The notes beneath the pieces were generated by a model. It did not search any database and had not been told where the DNA came from. It saw only the letters and a program-made list of their open reading frames with translations. Shown here one piece after another: positions 43,121-55,598 of a DNA stretch of 64,000 nucleotides. Source of the stretch: Haloarcula sp. CBA1127 (lineage in GTDB: Archaea; Halobacteriota; Halobacteria; Halobacteriales; Haloarculaceae); assembly GCF_001485575.1 (NCBI RefSeq), contig NZ_BCNB01000006.1, positions 2,480,001 to 2,544,000 on the forward strand. Direction: 5' to 3'. The number at the start of each line of letters is the position of its first letter. Positions within the stretch are counted from its first letter, which is position 1. A program made the translations under genes and the position numbers.

Positions 43121-43507
43121 ATGGAGGACCTCCTCGACGCAGCGAGAGACGCCATCGACGAGGCGTACGCGCCATACTCGGAGTACACCGTTGGCGCGGC
43201 GCTGGAAACGAGCGACGGTACCGTCTACACCGGCTGTAACATCGAGAACGCCAACTACAGCAACAGCTTGCACGCCGAAGAAGTGGCCATTGGTGCGGCT
43301 GTCAGCGACGGGCACCAGTCGTTCGAACGCGTCGCTGTCACCTCTGGCAAGCGCGACGGCGTCACTCCCTGTGGGATGTGCCGACAGACGTTCAGCGAGT
43401 TCTGTGACGAGTCGTTCGAAATCATCACCGACGGCGACGAGCCGACGGTGTACGAGCTCGGGGAGCTCCTGCCGACGACAATCACCAGCGACCATCTCGA
43501 CAAATGA
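43121..43507 (+). CDS. cdd: cytidine deaminase
   Basis: 128 residues, the short tetramer-type length. Zinc ligands and catalytic Glu are in LHAEE (H51, E53) and TPCGMCRQTFSEF (two Cys). Short tetrameric deaminases usually have CAE at the first site; here it is HAE as in the longer dimeric E. coli enzyme. The substrate loop NIENANYSNSLHAEEVA is conserved. It converts cytidine and deoxycytidine to the uridine forms. Its stop overlaps the next gene's ATG by 4 nt, coupling it with uridine phosphorylase. Confidence 0.93.
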   Translation: MEDLLDAARDAIDEAYAPYSEYTVGAALETSDGTVYTGCNIENANYSNSLHAEEVAIGAAVSDGHQSFERVAVTSGKRDGVTPCGMCRQTFSEFCDESFEIITDGDEPTVYELGELLPTTITSDHLDK

Positions 43508-44328
43508 CAAGCGATAGTGAAGACCCGAATGACGACGTACAGTACCATCTGGAAGTAGGCGCGGACGACGTGGCCGACAGCGTTCTGCTGCCGGGGAATC
43601 CAGAGCGTGTGGAAAAGGTCGTCGACTACTGGGACGACCACGACATCGTGGCCGAACACCGCGAGTACCGCACGGCAACGGGCAATCACGACGGCACGCC
43701 AATCTCCGTGACCTCGACCGGTATCGGCGGTCCATCGGCCGCTATCGCGCTCGAAGAACTGGCCCGCGTCGGCGCTGACTCCTTTATTCGGGTCGGCTCC
43801 TGTGGCGCAATTCAGGAGGAAGCCAGCATCGGCGACCTCGTCATCACGACCGGCGCGGTGCGACAGGAGGGGACCAGCAAGGAGTACGTCCGCGAGGATT
43901 ACCCCGCCAGCGCCGACCATCGGATCGTTTCGGCGCTCATCGCCGCCGCCGAGGAACTCGGCTACGACTACCACCTCGGCGTCACCTGCTCGACCGATAG
44001 TTTCTACGCCGGGCAGTCACGCCCCGGATTCGAGGACTTCGAGGCCAGCGGCAGCGACGAACGCATCGCGGCCCTTCAGGAAGCCGGCGTCCTCAACTTC
44101 GAGATGGAGGCCGCCACAATCCTCACGCTCGCGAACCTGTACGGCCTGCGGGCCGGCGCTGTCTGTACGGTGTACGCCAACCGCGTTACCGGCGAGTTCC
44201 GCACCGAAGGAGAGCGCAAAGCGGCCAAATGTGCCAGCCTCGCCGTTTCGTATCTGGCGGAGATGGACGCGGCTGTCGAGGAAGCCGACGCCGACGGGTG
44301 GCACGCTGGCCTGTCTATCGACCGCTAG
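43504..44328 (+). CDS. udp: uridine phosphorylase-family nucleoside phosphorylase
   Basis: 274 residues of the PNP/UDP family: VLLPGNPERVEKVVDYWDD, the phosphate-binding TSTGIGGPSAAIALEELARVG, IRVGSCGAIQEEASIGDLVI and the uridine-phosphorylase-type FEMEAATILTLANLYG. It splits uridine with phosphate into uracil and ribose 1-phosphate. Overlap (ATGA) with cytidine deaminase makes a nucleoside salvage pair. In haloarchaea ribose 1-phosphate may enter the pentose bisphosphate pathway; that is family knowledge, not visible here. A multi-hairpin element follows downstream. Confidence 0.92.
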   Translation: MTSDSEDPNDDVQYHLEVGADDVADSVLLPGNPERVEKVVDYWDDHDIVAEHREYRTATGNHDGTPISVTSTGIGGPSAAIALEELARVGADSFIRVGSCGAIQEEASIGDLVITTGAVRQEGTSKEYVREDYPASADHRIVSALIAAAEELGYDYHLGVTCSTDSFYAGQSRPGFEDFEASGSDERIAALQEAGVLNFEMEAATILTLANLYGLRAGAVCTVYANRVTGEFRTEGERKAAKCASLAVSYLAEMDAAVEEADADGWHAGLSIDR

Positions 44329-44426
44329 GCTTCTCGACACCCGATAGCCGCGAGCGGCCGCTGTTGCAGTATAGAAGTAGTGCGGTAGCGGACGCTGTGC
44401 AGTCGCGGAGCGGTAGGAGACAGCAT

Positions 44427-44561
44427 ACCGCTCGCCAGTGGCGAGCGGTTTCACTTCTCGCGACCAGCGGGAGCGAGAAGGTCGTTTTTAGCGTAGATTT
44501 TTGCAAAGGGGGGTTCCCGCAGCGCCGGAGGCGCGAGGAAAACCCCCTGCAGTAAAAAGGT
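44427..44561 (+). repeat. multi-hairpin intergenic element 1 (between udp and ndh)
   Basis: In order: hairpin ACCGCTCGCC-AGT-GGCGAGCGGT (44427-44449); hairpin CTTCTCGC...GCGAGAAG (44454-44480); GTCGTTTTTAGCG; TTTTTGC (44498-44504); a nested hairpin with outer stem GGGGGTT/AACCCCC (44509-44515, 44541-44547) and inner GCGCC-GGA-GGCGC (44522-44534); and AAAAAGGT (44554-44561). It lies between convergent genes, and the T-runs could end transcription from the left. The same architecture with different stem sequences recurs next to gyrA on the other strand. The region before it (44329-44426) shows nothing else. Confidence 0.65.
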
Positions 44562-44566
44562 ACTCG

Positions 44567-45736
44567 CTACATGTCGGGCCAGGCCTTGGCGGCCCGACCG
44601 ACACCGGTCATATCGTTAATCCAGCGGGCGGCAATCGCTTTCTTCAGCAGTTTTGCGGGCATCCCGCCGAACGTCTCGATAGGCATATTCACCACGTCGT
44701 GGGCGACGGCTTTCTCGCCGACCGAAACGACCGTGCCCTTGTCCTTGTGGGTCCAGGTCTTCAGTGGCTGGCCTCGCACGGCGCGAGCGAGGTTTTCGCC
44801 GGCGACTTCGGCGGCCTGCCAGGCGGCTTGGGCGGTCGGCGGGGCGGGCTGGTCGCCCGGCTGGTCAATCAGCGCCGAGTCGCCGATTGCGAAGACGTGT
44901 TCGTCATCGGTCTGGAAGCTCCCTTCTGCGTGGACGCGGTGGTTGCGCTCGTCCTTGTCCAGATCGACCTCTTGCATGCAATCGCGGCCGGTGATGCCGC
45001 CCGTCCAGACCAGCACGTCGTAGTCCAGTTCGTCCTCGTCGCCGATGTAGACCGTCTCTTCGTCGACTTCGCCGATGAACTCGCCGCATTTGATGTTCAC
45101 GTCGGCGGCCTCCAGTCGCTTGCGCAGGGCGCCCTGGAGTTCCGGGTCGCTGTTGGGCAGGACCTGGTCGAGACCTTCGACGAGATGGATGTCGATAGGT
45201 GCGTTGTGTTCGTCGCGGAACTCGGCGACCTCGCCGGCGGTCTGAATGCCGGAGAGGCCAGCGCCGCCGATGACGACCTGTGCGGGGTCGTTTGTGGAGG
45301 CTTCGCGGGCCGCTTGCTGAACCTTGTCGTGGATTTCAAGCGCGTCGTCGAGACTCTTGAGCGTCAGGGCGTACTCTTTGAGGCCCTCAATGCCGAAGAA
45401 GGCGGTCTGGGAGCCCAGCCCAACGAGCAGGTAGTCGTACTCGACGGTGTCGGAGTCCGCAAGGTCCACCTCTTGGGCGTCGGTGTCGATACCAACAACC
45501 TCGTCCTGAATGAAGTTGGTCGAGGGCTGCTTGATTTCGTGGACGGGGATGGCGATATTCTCCTGCACGCTCGGGTCCCGGATGCAACGGTGGGACTCGT
45601 GCAAGACCAGATGATAGTCCGTCTCAGAGATCCAGGTGACATCAACGTCAGTCTGGCCATCTAACTCGTCCTCGAAACTCTTTATTGCCCCCGCGCCGGC
45701 ATACCCCGAACCGAGCACCACTACGTTCTCTGTCAT
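44567..45736 (-). CDS. type II NADH dehydrogenase-like flavoprotein (NDH-2)
   Basis: 389 residues. FAD-binding Rossmann start VVVLGSGYAGAGAIKSFE, NADH-binding second Rossmann VVIGGAGLSGIQTAGEVAEF, and HVFAIGDSALIDQPG near residue 290 as in NDH-2 and related disulfide-reductase-fold enzymes. It would oxidise NADH and pass electrons to menaquinone at the membrane without pumping protons. The C-terminal part (PAKLLKKAIAARWINDM) can supply an amphipathic membrane anchor. A sulfide:quinone-like role is less likely because no conserved cysteine pair is seen. A hairpin sits about 50 nt upstream of its start. Confidence 0.87.
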   Translation of the reverse strand: MTENVVVLGSGYAGAGAIKSFEDELDGQTDVDVTWISETDYHLVLHESHRCIRDPSVQENIAIPVHEIKQPSTNFIQDEVVGIDTDAQEVDLADSDTVEYDYLLVGLGSQTAFFGIEGLKEYALTLKSLDDALEIHDKVQQAAREASTNDPAQVVIGGAGLSGIQTAGEVAEFRDEHNAPIDIHLVEGLDQVLPNSDPELQGALRKRLEAADVNIKCGEFIGEVDEETVYIGDEDELDYDVLVWTGGITGRDCMQEVDLDKDERNHRVHAEGSFQTDDEHVFAIGDSALIDQPGDQPAPPTAQAAWQAAEVAGENLARAVRGQPLKTWTHKDKGTVVSVGEKAVAHDVVNMPIETFGGMPAKLLKKAIAARWINDMTGVGRAAKAWPDM

Positions 45737-45788
45737 ATCGGAGATTCCGCAACCGACTGATACAAACCCTTTGAAATCCCTCTCAGCG

Positions 45789-45803
45789 GGGGAACAATTC
45801 CCC
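45789..45803. promoter_or_regulatory. perfect hairpin/palindrome GGGGAA-CAA-TTCCCC upstream of NDH-2
   Basis: Six-bp arms around 3 nt, between the 3' end of the HTH regulator gene (45881) and the NDH-2 start (45736). It may act as a terminator for the regulator transcript or as an operator about 53 nt before the NDH-2 start codon. Both readings are open. Confidence 0.4.
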
Positions 45804-45880
45804 AGCGCTGCTCATCGTCAGAGCGGTACGATGCGGCCCCGGTGACCGCAAAAAACAATTCAAAAGACCAGTGAGACGTA

Positions 45881-46414
45881 CTAGTGTTCCGGCTCGCCCG
45901 CCGGTGCCCGCATATCGTCGATAGCGAGGATGAGCTTGTTGTTGGTGTCGTCCTTGCCTTCGAGGGTCCCGATAATCTGGAGCTTTGACAGCGGTGTCGG
46001 TCCGACTGTCACCGAGTCGCCCTCGTGGAATTCGGACATCGTGCCCTGCAACTGAATCTCCGCGCGGCACTCTTCGGGGTGGTGGACGCTGGTCAGGTCG
46101 ATCTCCTCGACGTTCGAGTGTTCGACAAGCTCGCCGTTGTGTCGCAGTGGGACTTCCGCGGCCTGGTCCATGTCCTGAATCTGGAGCGCGTCGTAGGCGT
46201 TGGCGGTGGGCTTGTACCCGCCTTTGGGGCCGGGGACGCCCTCGACTAGCTGCAGGGCTTTGAGGCTCTGCATCTGGTTTCGAATCGTGCCGGGGTTCCG
46301 GTCGACTTTCTCGGCAATGTCCTCGCCTTTGACAGCGCTTTCACTTTCCCGATAGAGATTTACCAGTTCCTGCAGAATGTTCTTTTGACTGGGTGTCAGT
46401 TCGATAGATGACAT
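45881..46414 (-). CDS. winged-helix transcription regulator (COG2524-like N-terminus)
   Basis: 177 residues. Residues 5-75 form a winged helix: LTPSQKNILQELVNLYRESE, VKGEDIAEKVDRNPGTIRNQ, and VPGPKGGYKPTANAYDAL, as in archaeal regulators that usually end in CBS domains (COG2524). Here the C-terminal 100 residues have no CBS motif. They look beta-rich (EIQLQGTMSEFHEGDSVTVG), perhaps a ligand domain of another type. The target is unknown; NDH-2 lies directly downstream on the same strand. A TAGTACTTTA-type AT-rich segment precedes the divergent epimerase gene. Confidence 0.8.
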   Translation of the reverse strand: MSSIELTPSQKNILQELVNLYRESESAVKGEDIAEKVDRNPGTIRNQMQSLKALQLVEGVPGPKGGYKPTANAYDALQIQDMDQAAEVPLRHNGELVEHSNVEEIDLTSVHHPEECRAEIQLQGTMSEFHEGDSVTVGPTPLSKLQIIGTLEGKDDTNNKLILAIDDMRAPAGEPEH

Positions 46415-46524
46415 AATGCCCTGTTCGGTACAGCCGTCCTTAAATGCGACGGTAAACCGTCTGGAACCGTCTTAGAATCGCGGAAAACGTTAGTACTTTA
46501 TTCCAGCGCTGACCTGACACAGAT

Positions 46525-47442
46525 ATGGAAAATCAGCGCGTTCTGGTGACCGGCGGTGGGGGGTTCATCGGGGCAAACCTCGCGAACAAACTGGCCGAGA
46601 ACAACGATGTCGTCGCCCTAGATGACGGCTATCTTGGCACGCCTGAGAACGTATCAGAAGACGTAGAGTACGTCGAACAGAGCGTCCTTGACGACGACCT
46701 GCCGACCGATGTGGACGTTGTGTTCCACCTCGCAGCGCTCTCCTCCTACGCGATGCACGAGGACAACCCGACCCACGGCGCTCGCGTGAACGTCGAGGGG
46801 TTCGTCAACACGGTCGAGCAGGCCCGGGACGACGGCTGTGACACCGTCGTCTACGCCTCGACGTCCTCCATCTACGGCAGTCGGACGGAGCCTTCGCCGG
46901 AAGACATGGACGTGACGGTCAACACCGGCTACGAGGCATCGAAGATGGCCCGAGAGACGTACGCGGAGTACTTCCAGAACCACTACGACCTCACACTGGC
47001 CGGGATGCGCTTCTTCTCGGTGTATCAGGGCTACGGTGGCGCAGAGGAACACAAGGGCGAATACGCCAACGTCATCGCCCAGTTCGCCGACGACCTTGCC
47101 AGCGGCGACGCACCGAAACTATACGGTGACGGCGAGCAGACTCGCGATTTCACCCACGTCGACGACATCGTCCGTGGGCTCGTCCTGGCCGCCGAGCACG
47201 AGCTAAACGACGTGTACAACCTCGGTACCGGCGAGGCCTACGACTTCAACACTGTCGTCGAGATGCTGAACGACGAGCTTGGGACGGACATCGAGCCGGA
47301 GTACGTGGAGAATCCGATCCCCGAGGACGTGTACGTCCACGACACCTGTGCCGACTTCTCGAAGATGCACGAGGCGACAGGCTGGGAACCGGAGATCAGC
47401 TTCGAAGAGGGCATCGAGCTGGTCTGTGCGCCGTATACGTAG
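46525..47442 (+). CDS. NAD-dependent sugar epimerase/dehydratase
   Basis: 305 residues, extended SDR. NAD motif VLVTGGGGFIGANLANKL, catalytic Ser/Tyr/Lys in TSSIYGS and TGYEASKMA, then GMRFFSVYQGYGG and the SDR signature RDFTHVDDIVRGLVLA. It resembles UDP-glucose/UDP-GlcNAc 4-epimerases and could supply sugar nucleotides for surface glycans. Substrate is not predictable. It is divergent from the HTH regulator (110-nt gap) and 63 nt upstream of arginase. Confidence 0.9.
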   Translation: MENQRVLVTGGGGFIGANLANKLAENNDVVALDDGYLGTPENVSEDVEYVEQSVLDDDLPTDVDVVFHLAALSSYAMHEDNPTHGARVNVEGFVNTVEQARDDGCDTVVYASTSSIYGSRTEPSPEDMDVTVNTGYEASKMARETYAEYFQNHYDLTLAGMRFFSVYQGYGGAEEHKGEYANVIAQFADDLASGDAPKLYGDGEQTRDFTHVDDIVRGLVLAAEHELNDVYNLGTGEAYDFNTVVEMLNDELGTDIEPEYVENPIPEDVYVHDTCADFSKMHEATGWEPEISFEEGIELVCAPYT

Positions 47443-47505
47443 GGAACTGGTGACGGTCGTCGTCCCAACGCTGGGTCTTTATTCGCCGCCCGTGGAGGCG
47501 ATAGT

Positions 47506-48420
47506 ATGGAACAACAGGTTCGCGTGCTCGGCGTGCCGATGGACCTCGGCGCTGACCGGCGCGGCGTCGACATGGGACCATCAGCGATACGGTACGGCGG
47601 CCTCGCCGACCAGTTGTCGGATATTGGTATCGACTGCATCGACGGCGGCGACATCGCCGTGCCACGACCGGAGGAGCGCGACCCCGATGCCGGTGGGCTG
47701 GAAAGCGGGCGCGCGAAGTTCTTCAGAGAGACAAAAGAGGTCTGTGAGGACGTGACGACGGCGGTCGATGCGACCCTGCGGGAGGGACGGTTCCCGCTCG
47801 TTCTGGGCGGCGACCACTCTATCGGCATCGGTACCATTTCCGGTGCGGCCCGCGAGGACGAGGAACTGGGCGTCATCTGGTTCGATGCGCACGGCGATTT
47901 CAACACACCGGAGACCACACCCAGCGGGAACATCCACGGGATGTCGCTGGCGGCCGTCCTCGGTCTCGGTGAGTTTTCGAACCACGAGTGGGCGCACACG
48001 CCGGCAGTGAGCGAGGAAAACATCGTCATCGTCGGGCTTCGAGACGTGGACGACGAGGAACGCCGGCTGATCGAAGAAAGCGACATCACGGCATACACGA
48101 TGTCTGATATCGATGCCCGGAGCGCACCGGAGGTCGTCGACGAGGCACTGGAAATCGCCACTGATGGGACGGACGGGATACACGTCTCGCTCGACCTCGA
48201 CTGGCTCGACCCGACGGAAGCCCCCGGCGTCGGGACGCCGGTTCGTGGCGGTGTCTCCTACCGCGAGGCCCACATCGCGATGGAGTACGTCGCCGAACAG
48301 CACGACCAGCTGCGCTCGATGGAACTGGTCGAGGTGAACCCGATTCTCGACGAGCACAACCGCACTGCCGAACTGGCCTGTGAACTCGTTGCCAGTGCCT
48401 TCGGCAAGCGCGTACTGTGA
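47506..48420 (+). CDS. rocF: arginase
   Basis: 304 residues of the ureohydrolase family with the Mn site complete: LGGDHSIGIG, WFDAHGDFNTPETTPSGNIHG and VSLDLDWLDPTEAPG. The NTP-TT-SGN-HG wording is that of arginases (substrate loop) rather than agmatinases, and VEVNPILDEHNRTAELA closes the fold. It hydrolyses arginine to ornithine and urea. GTCTTTATTC upstream (about 47475) gives a leaderless start at 47506. It is convergent with gyrA across a 275-bp region holding the second hairpin element. Confidence 0.92.
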   Translation: MEQQVRVLGVPMDLGADRRGVDMGPSAIRYGGLADQLSDIGIDCIDGGDIAVPRPEERDPDAGGLESGRAKFFRETKEVCEDVTTAVDATLREGRFPLVLGGDHSIGIGTISGAAREDEELGVIWFDAHGDFNTPETTPSGNIHGMSLAAVLGLGEFSNHEWAHTPAVSEENIVIVGLRDVDDEERRLIEESDITAYTMSDIDARSAPEVVDEALEIATDGTDGIHVSLDLDWLDPTEAPGVGTPVRGGVSYREAHIAMEYVAEQHDQLRSMELVEVNPILDEHNRTAELACELVASAFGKRVL

Positions 48421-48471
48421 CTGTTTAGACGGCAAGAAGGCAATCTAAACCGCGCGACCGGGAATCGGGCC

Positions 48472-48548
48472 TTATTCTTCAGTGACGGTTGGCACGACTG
48501 TCACACTTGCCACACGGTCATCCTCTTCGAGCCCATAATCGTCACCCC
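48472..48548 (-). pseudogene. duplicated remnant of the gyrA 3' end
   Basis: On the minus strand this reads like the end of gyrA: after GTGACGATTATGGG, one base is missing relative to gyrA, then CTCGAAGAGGATGACCG... translates [19 protein letters not shown] before TAA at 48472-48474. Bases 48491-48548 align with 48711-48769 at all but about five positions plus one indel. The two copies bracket the hairpin element, so one copy is a duplicate made when the element arrived, or one is the original gyrA end. Confidence 0.75.
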
Positions 48549-48693
48549 GCTTCCACCTTTTTCCCGCTCGGGTGGCCGGAGGCCACAATTCGCGGCAAAA
48601 ACGTGGTCTTGCTGAGCAGCGCGAAGCAAGGCTCGAAAGACGAGCTGAACGAGTCTTTCGGTGGCGAAAAAGGCCGCTCGCTTCGTTCGCGGC
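48549..48693 (-). repeat. multi-hairpin intergenic element 2 (between arginase and gyrA)
   Basis: Read on the minus strand: GCCGC...GCGGC (48693-48673), a T-run CCTTTTTCGCC, CGAAAGAC...GTCTTTCG (48660-48634), CTTGCT...AGCAAG (48630-48608), GTTTTTGC (48602-48595), GTGGCC-TCC-GGCCAC (48586-48572) and AAAAAGGT (48562-48555). This is the same order of hairpins, GTTTTT-GC, a hairpin with a GGA/TCC loop and AAAAAGGT as in element 1. The T-run just after gyrA may end its transcript. The element sits between two copies of the gyrA tail. Confidence 0.65.
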
Positions 48694-48695
48694 TG

Positions 48696-53074
<4,379 letters not shown>

Positions 53075-53096
53075 TTACCCGTCCTAATAGAGGGGA

Positions 53097-53124
53097 ACGT
53101 ATAAAGCTCCCGCACGCGCGCGGG
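53097..53124 (-). promoter_or_regulatory. gyrB promoter with alternating purine-pyrimidine tract
   Basis: TATA-like CTTTATACG (minus strand, 53105-53097) is placed for a near-leaderless gyrB. Directly upstream, CGCACGCGCGCG (53111-53122) is a strictly alternating pyrimidine-purine 12-mer inside a CCCGC...GCGGG inverted repeat (53109-53124). Such tracts flip to Z-DNA or cruciform under negative supercoiling. Confidence 0.5.
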
Positions 53125-53170
53125 ACTGCGGTTTTGGAGGTAGGGTTTACTTTCACTCCGGTGGCGATTA

Positions 53171-53198
53171 CCTTTTAACCCCGACGCGGGTACGTACC
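53171..53198 (+). promoter_or_regulatory. top6B promoter with palindrome GGTACGTACC
   Basis: CCTTTTAACC (53171-53180) is the TATA element for the leaderless-like start at 53207. The perfect 10-bp palindrome GGTACGTACC (53189-53198) lies between it and the start codon, over the expected transcription start, where a repressor could act. The same 10-mer adjoins the TATA box of the coiled-coil gene at 2.4 kb. Confidence 0.45.
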
Positions 53199-53206
53199 GC
53201 ACGACA

Positions 53207-55597
53207 ATGACCTCGTATCAGTCGCAACTCGGCGAGGGCGAGGGGATCGCTGAGGAGTTGGCCGAATCCCAGCGGGCCATCTCCATCGCCGAGTTCTTCG
53301 AGAAGAACAAGCATATGCTGGGCTTCGACTCGGAGGCCCGGGCGCTCGTTACGGCCGTCAAAGAAGCCGTCGACAACGCGCTCGACGCCTGCGAGGAAGC
53401 CGGTATTCTCCCCGATATCTACGTCGAGATTCAGGAGTCCGGGGACTACTACAAGCTGGTCGTCGAGGACAACGGCCCCGGGATTACGAAGGAACAAGCG
53501 CCGAAGATCTTCGGGAAGCTCCTGTATGGCTCCCGATTCCACGCCAGAGAGCAGAACCGCGGCCAGCAGGGGATCGGTATCTCCGCGGCCGTGCTCTACT
53601 CGCAGCTGACTTCCGGCAAGCCCGCAAAGATAACGTCCCGACCGAAGGGTCAGGACGAGGCACAGTACTTCGAGCTCATCGTCGACACGGACACCAATGA
53701 ACCCGAAATTAGCGTCGACGAGACGACAACGTGGGAGCGACCTCACGGGACACGAATCGAACTGGAGATGGAGGCCAACATGCGGGCCCGGTCGACGCTG
53801 CGGGACTACATTCAGGACACCGCTGTGGTCAACCCTCACGCCCGCGTCGAGTTCGACGAACCGGGGCTGGACGAGTCCCTGAAGTTCGAGCGCGCCGAAC
53901 GCGCCGAACTCCCAGACGAGACAGAAGAGATCCGCCCGCACCCCCACGGCGTCGAACTGGGGACGCTCCTGAAGATGCTCGAAGCGACGGATTCGTACTC
54001 CGTATCCGGCTTCATGCAGGAAGAGTTTACCCGCGTCGGCGGGAAGACGGCCGACAGCGTCATCGCGAACTTCAACGACCGGCACTACGGCCGCGGCATG
54101 GCCTGGCAGCCGCCGAAGGTCAACGAGGACGCCGACATCGAGCGCGCTGTCGAGGACGCCGTGGCGAACAAGGGTGCTGAAACCACTGCGACGTTCGCCG
54201 CCGCCGTCTCCGACGCCATCCACGACCGCGACCGGGTCGCGTACCACGAGGTCGAATCCATCGTCGATTCGGCGGCCGAAGACGCCGAAGCGGACGGCGA
54301 CACGACGTTCGGCACGACGGTTCGGGAGAACGCCGTCGATGCCGCCTGGAACGCCGTCAGCGACAGTTTATCGAGCGACCTCTACGCCCTTGTCGATGAT
54401 GTGACGACAAAACGCAAAGGCGACGCCGCAATCGAGGGGCTGTCAAGCCGACTGGCCGACAAGTTCAACGACGACGGCCGCCACCGGCTGACCCGCGATG
54501 AACTCCGTGGCTACATCGACCGCGCGGCCGACATGACCGAGGAGCAAGATGACGCCACCTTCGGTGAAACGGCCCGCGAGAACGTGCTAGAGGCGCTCTG
54601 GACGGCCGCCGAGGGCGTCCCGGAGGAGCCGCCGAAGGTCTCCGACATCGCCGACGACCGCGATACGGCGAGCGAACTGCTGTCGGCGATGCGCGAGACG
54701 GACATCATCGCGCCGCCGACGGACTGTCTCTCCCCCATCAGCGCGGAACTCGTCGAGGAAGGACTCCGGAAGGAGTTCGACGCGGACTTCTACGCCGCGT
54801 CGACGCGGGACGCGTCGGTCCACGGCGGCGACCCGTTCATCGTTGAAGCCGGTATCGCCTACGGCGGTGAACTCGAAAGCGAGGGGACCGTCGACGTGAT
54901 GCGGTTCGCCAACCGGGTCCCGCTGGTGTACCAGCGCGGGGCCTGTGCGACGACGGACGTAGTGAAGTCCATCCGCTGGCGCAACTACAACCTCGACCAG
55001 CCCGGCGGCTCCGGCATCCCCAAGGGGCCGGCCGTCATCATGGTTCACGTCGCCTCGACGAACGTGCCCTTCACCAGCGAGTCCAAGGACGCCATCGCCA
55101 ACGTCCCCGAGATGGAAGACGAAATCGAACTCGCAATCCGGGAGGCCGCCCGAGAACTCAAGAGTTACCTGAACAAGCGCCGCTCGATGCAACAGCGCCG
55201 CGAGAAACAGGACAAGCTCGCGACTATTCTGCCGGAGATGGCCGAAAAGCTCACCGAAGTCACCGACAACGACGAGCTACACATTGACGACTCGCTTGCC
55301 CGCATCATGAACAACGTCCTCGTCGAGCGCGAGGTCGAGGACGACACGGTCCGGGTCCGCATCGAGAACAACGACGACACGAACGCGGACGTGGAACTGA
55401 CCGATATCGTCACCGCCGAACCACAGGTCACCAACGGCGCATCGGTCGTCGAGATGGACGGCGAGTGGTTCGTCAAGTGGTCCCCGACAGTGGCAGCCGG
55501 CGAGACCGCTGTCCTCGAATACAGCGTGACCGACGAGGCCGAGTTCACCGTCTCGGTCGACGGCATCGAAGAGGAGAAACTCACGGTGAACGCCTGA
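53207..55597 (+). CDS. top6B: DNA topoisomerase VI subunit B
   Basis: 796 residues. The GHKL ATPase has [42 protein letters not shown] and [16 protein letters not shown]. Then come the helix-two-turn-helix and transducer regions, and a C-terminal Ig-like domain (from about residue 690) typical of long archaeal B subunits. It is much longer than Sulfolobus Top6B mainly because of an acidic insertion at about 290-510 ([19 protein letters not shown]) usual in halophiles. With Top6A it relaxes and decatenates DNA. It is divergent from gyrB across 138 bp. Confidence 0.95.
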   Translation: MTSYQSQLGEGEGIAEELAESQRAISIAEFFEKNKHMLGFDSEARALVTAVKEAVDNALDACEEAGILPDIYVEIQESGDYYKLVVEDNGPGITKEQAPKIFGKLLYGSRFHAREQNRGQQGIGISAAVLYSQLTSGKPAKITSRPKGQDEAQYFELIVDTDTNEPEISVDETTTWERPHGTRIELEMEANMRARSTLRDYIQDTAVVNPHARVEFDEPGLDESLKFERAERAELPDETEEIRPHPHGVELGTLLKMLEATDSYSVSGFMQEEFTRVGGKTADSVIANFNDRHYGRGMAWQPPKVNEDADIERAVEDAVANKGAETTATFAAAVSDAIHDRDRVAYHEVESIVDSAAEDAEADGDTTFGTTVRENAVDAAWNAVSDSLSSDLYALVDDVTTKRKGDAAIEGLSSRLADKFNDDGRHRLTRDELRGYIDRAADMTEEQDDATFGETARENVLEALWTAAEGVPEEPPKVSDIADDRDTASELLSAMRETDIIAPPTDCLSPISAELVEEGLRKEFDADFYAASTRDASVHGGDPFIVEAGIAYGGELESEGTVDVMRFANRVPLVYQRGACATTDVVKSIRWRNYNLDQPGGSGIPKGPAVIMVHVASTNVPFTSESKDAIANVPEMEDEIELAIREAARELKSYLNKRRSMQQRREKQDKLATILPEMAEKLTEVTDNDELHIDDSLARIMNNVLVEREVEDDTVRVRIENNDDTNADVELTDIVTAEPQVTNGASVVEMDGEWFVKWSPTVAAGETAVLEYSVTDEAEFTVSVDGIEEEKLTVNA

Positions 55598-55598
55598 T

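Noticed and set aside
41857-43188. Long open frame (443 codons) antisense to the phosphohexomutase gene
   Set aside because: The plus-strand frame has every family motif; the antisense frame is a by-product of GC-rich codon bias and shows no recognisable domain.
44501-45664. 387-codon frame antisense to NDH-2
   Set aside because: Covers the clear FAD/NADH motifs on the other strand and starts inside the hairpin element; no coding signature of its own.
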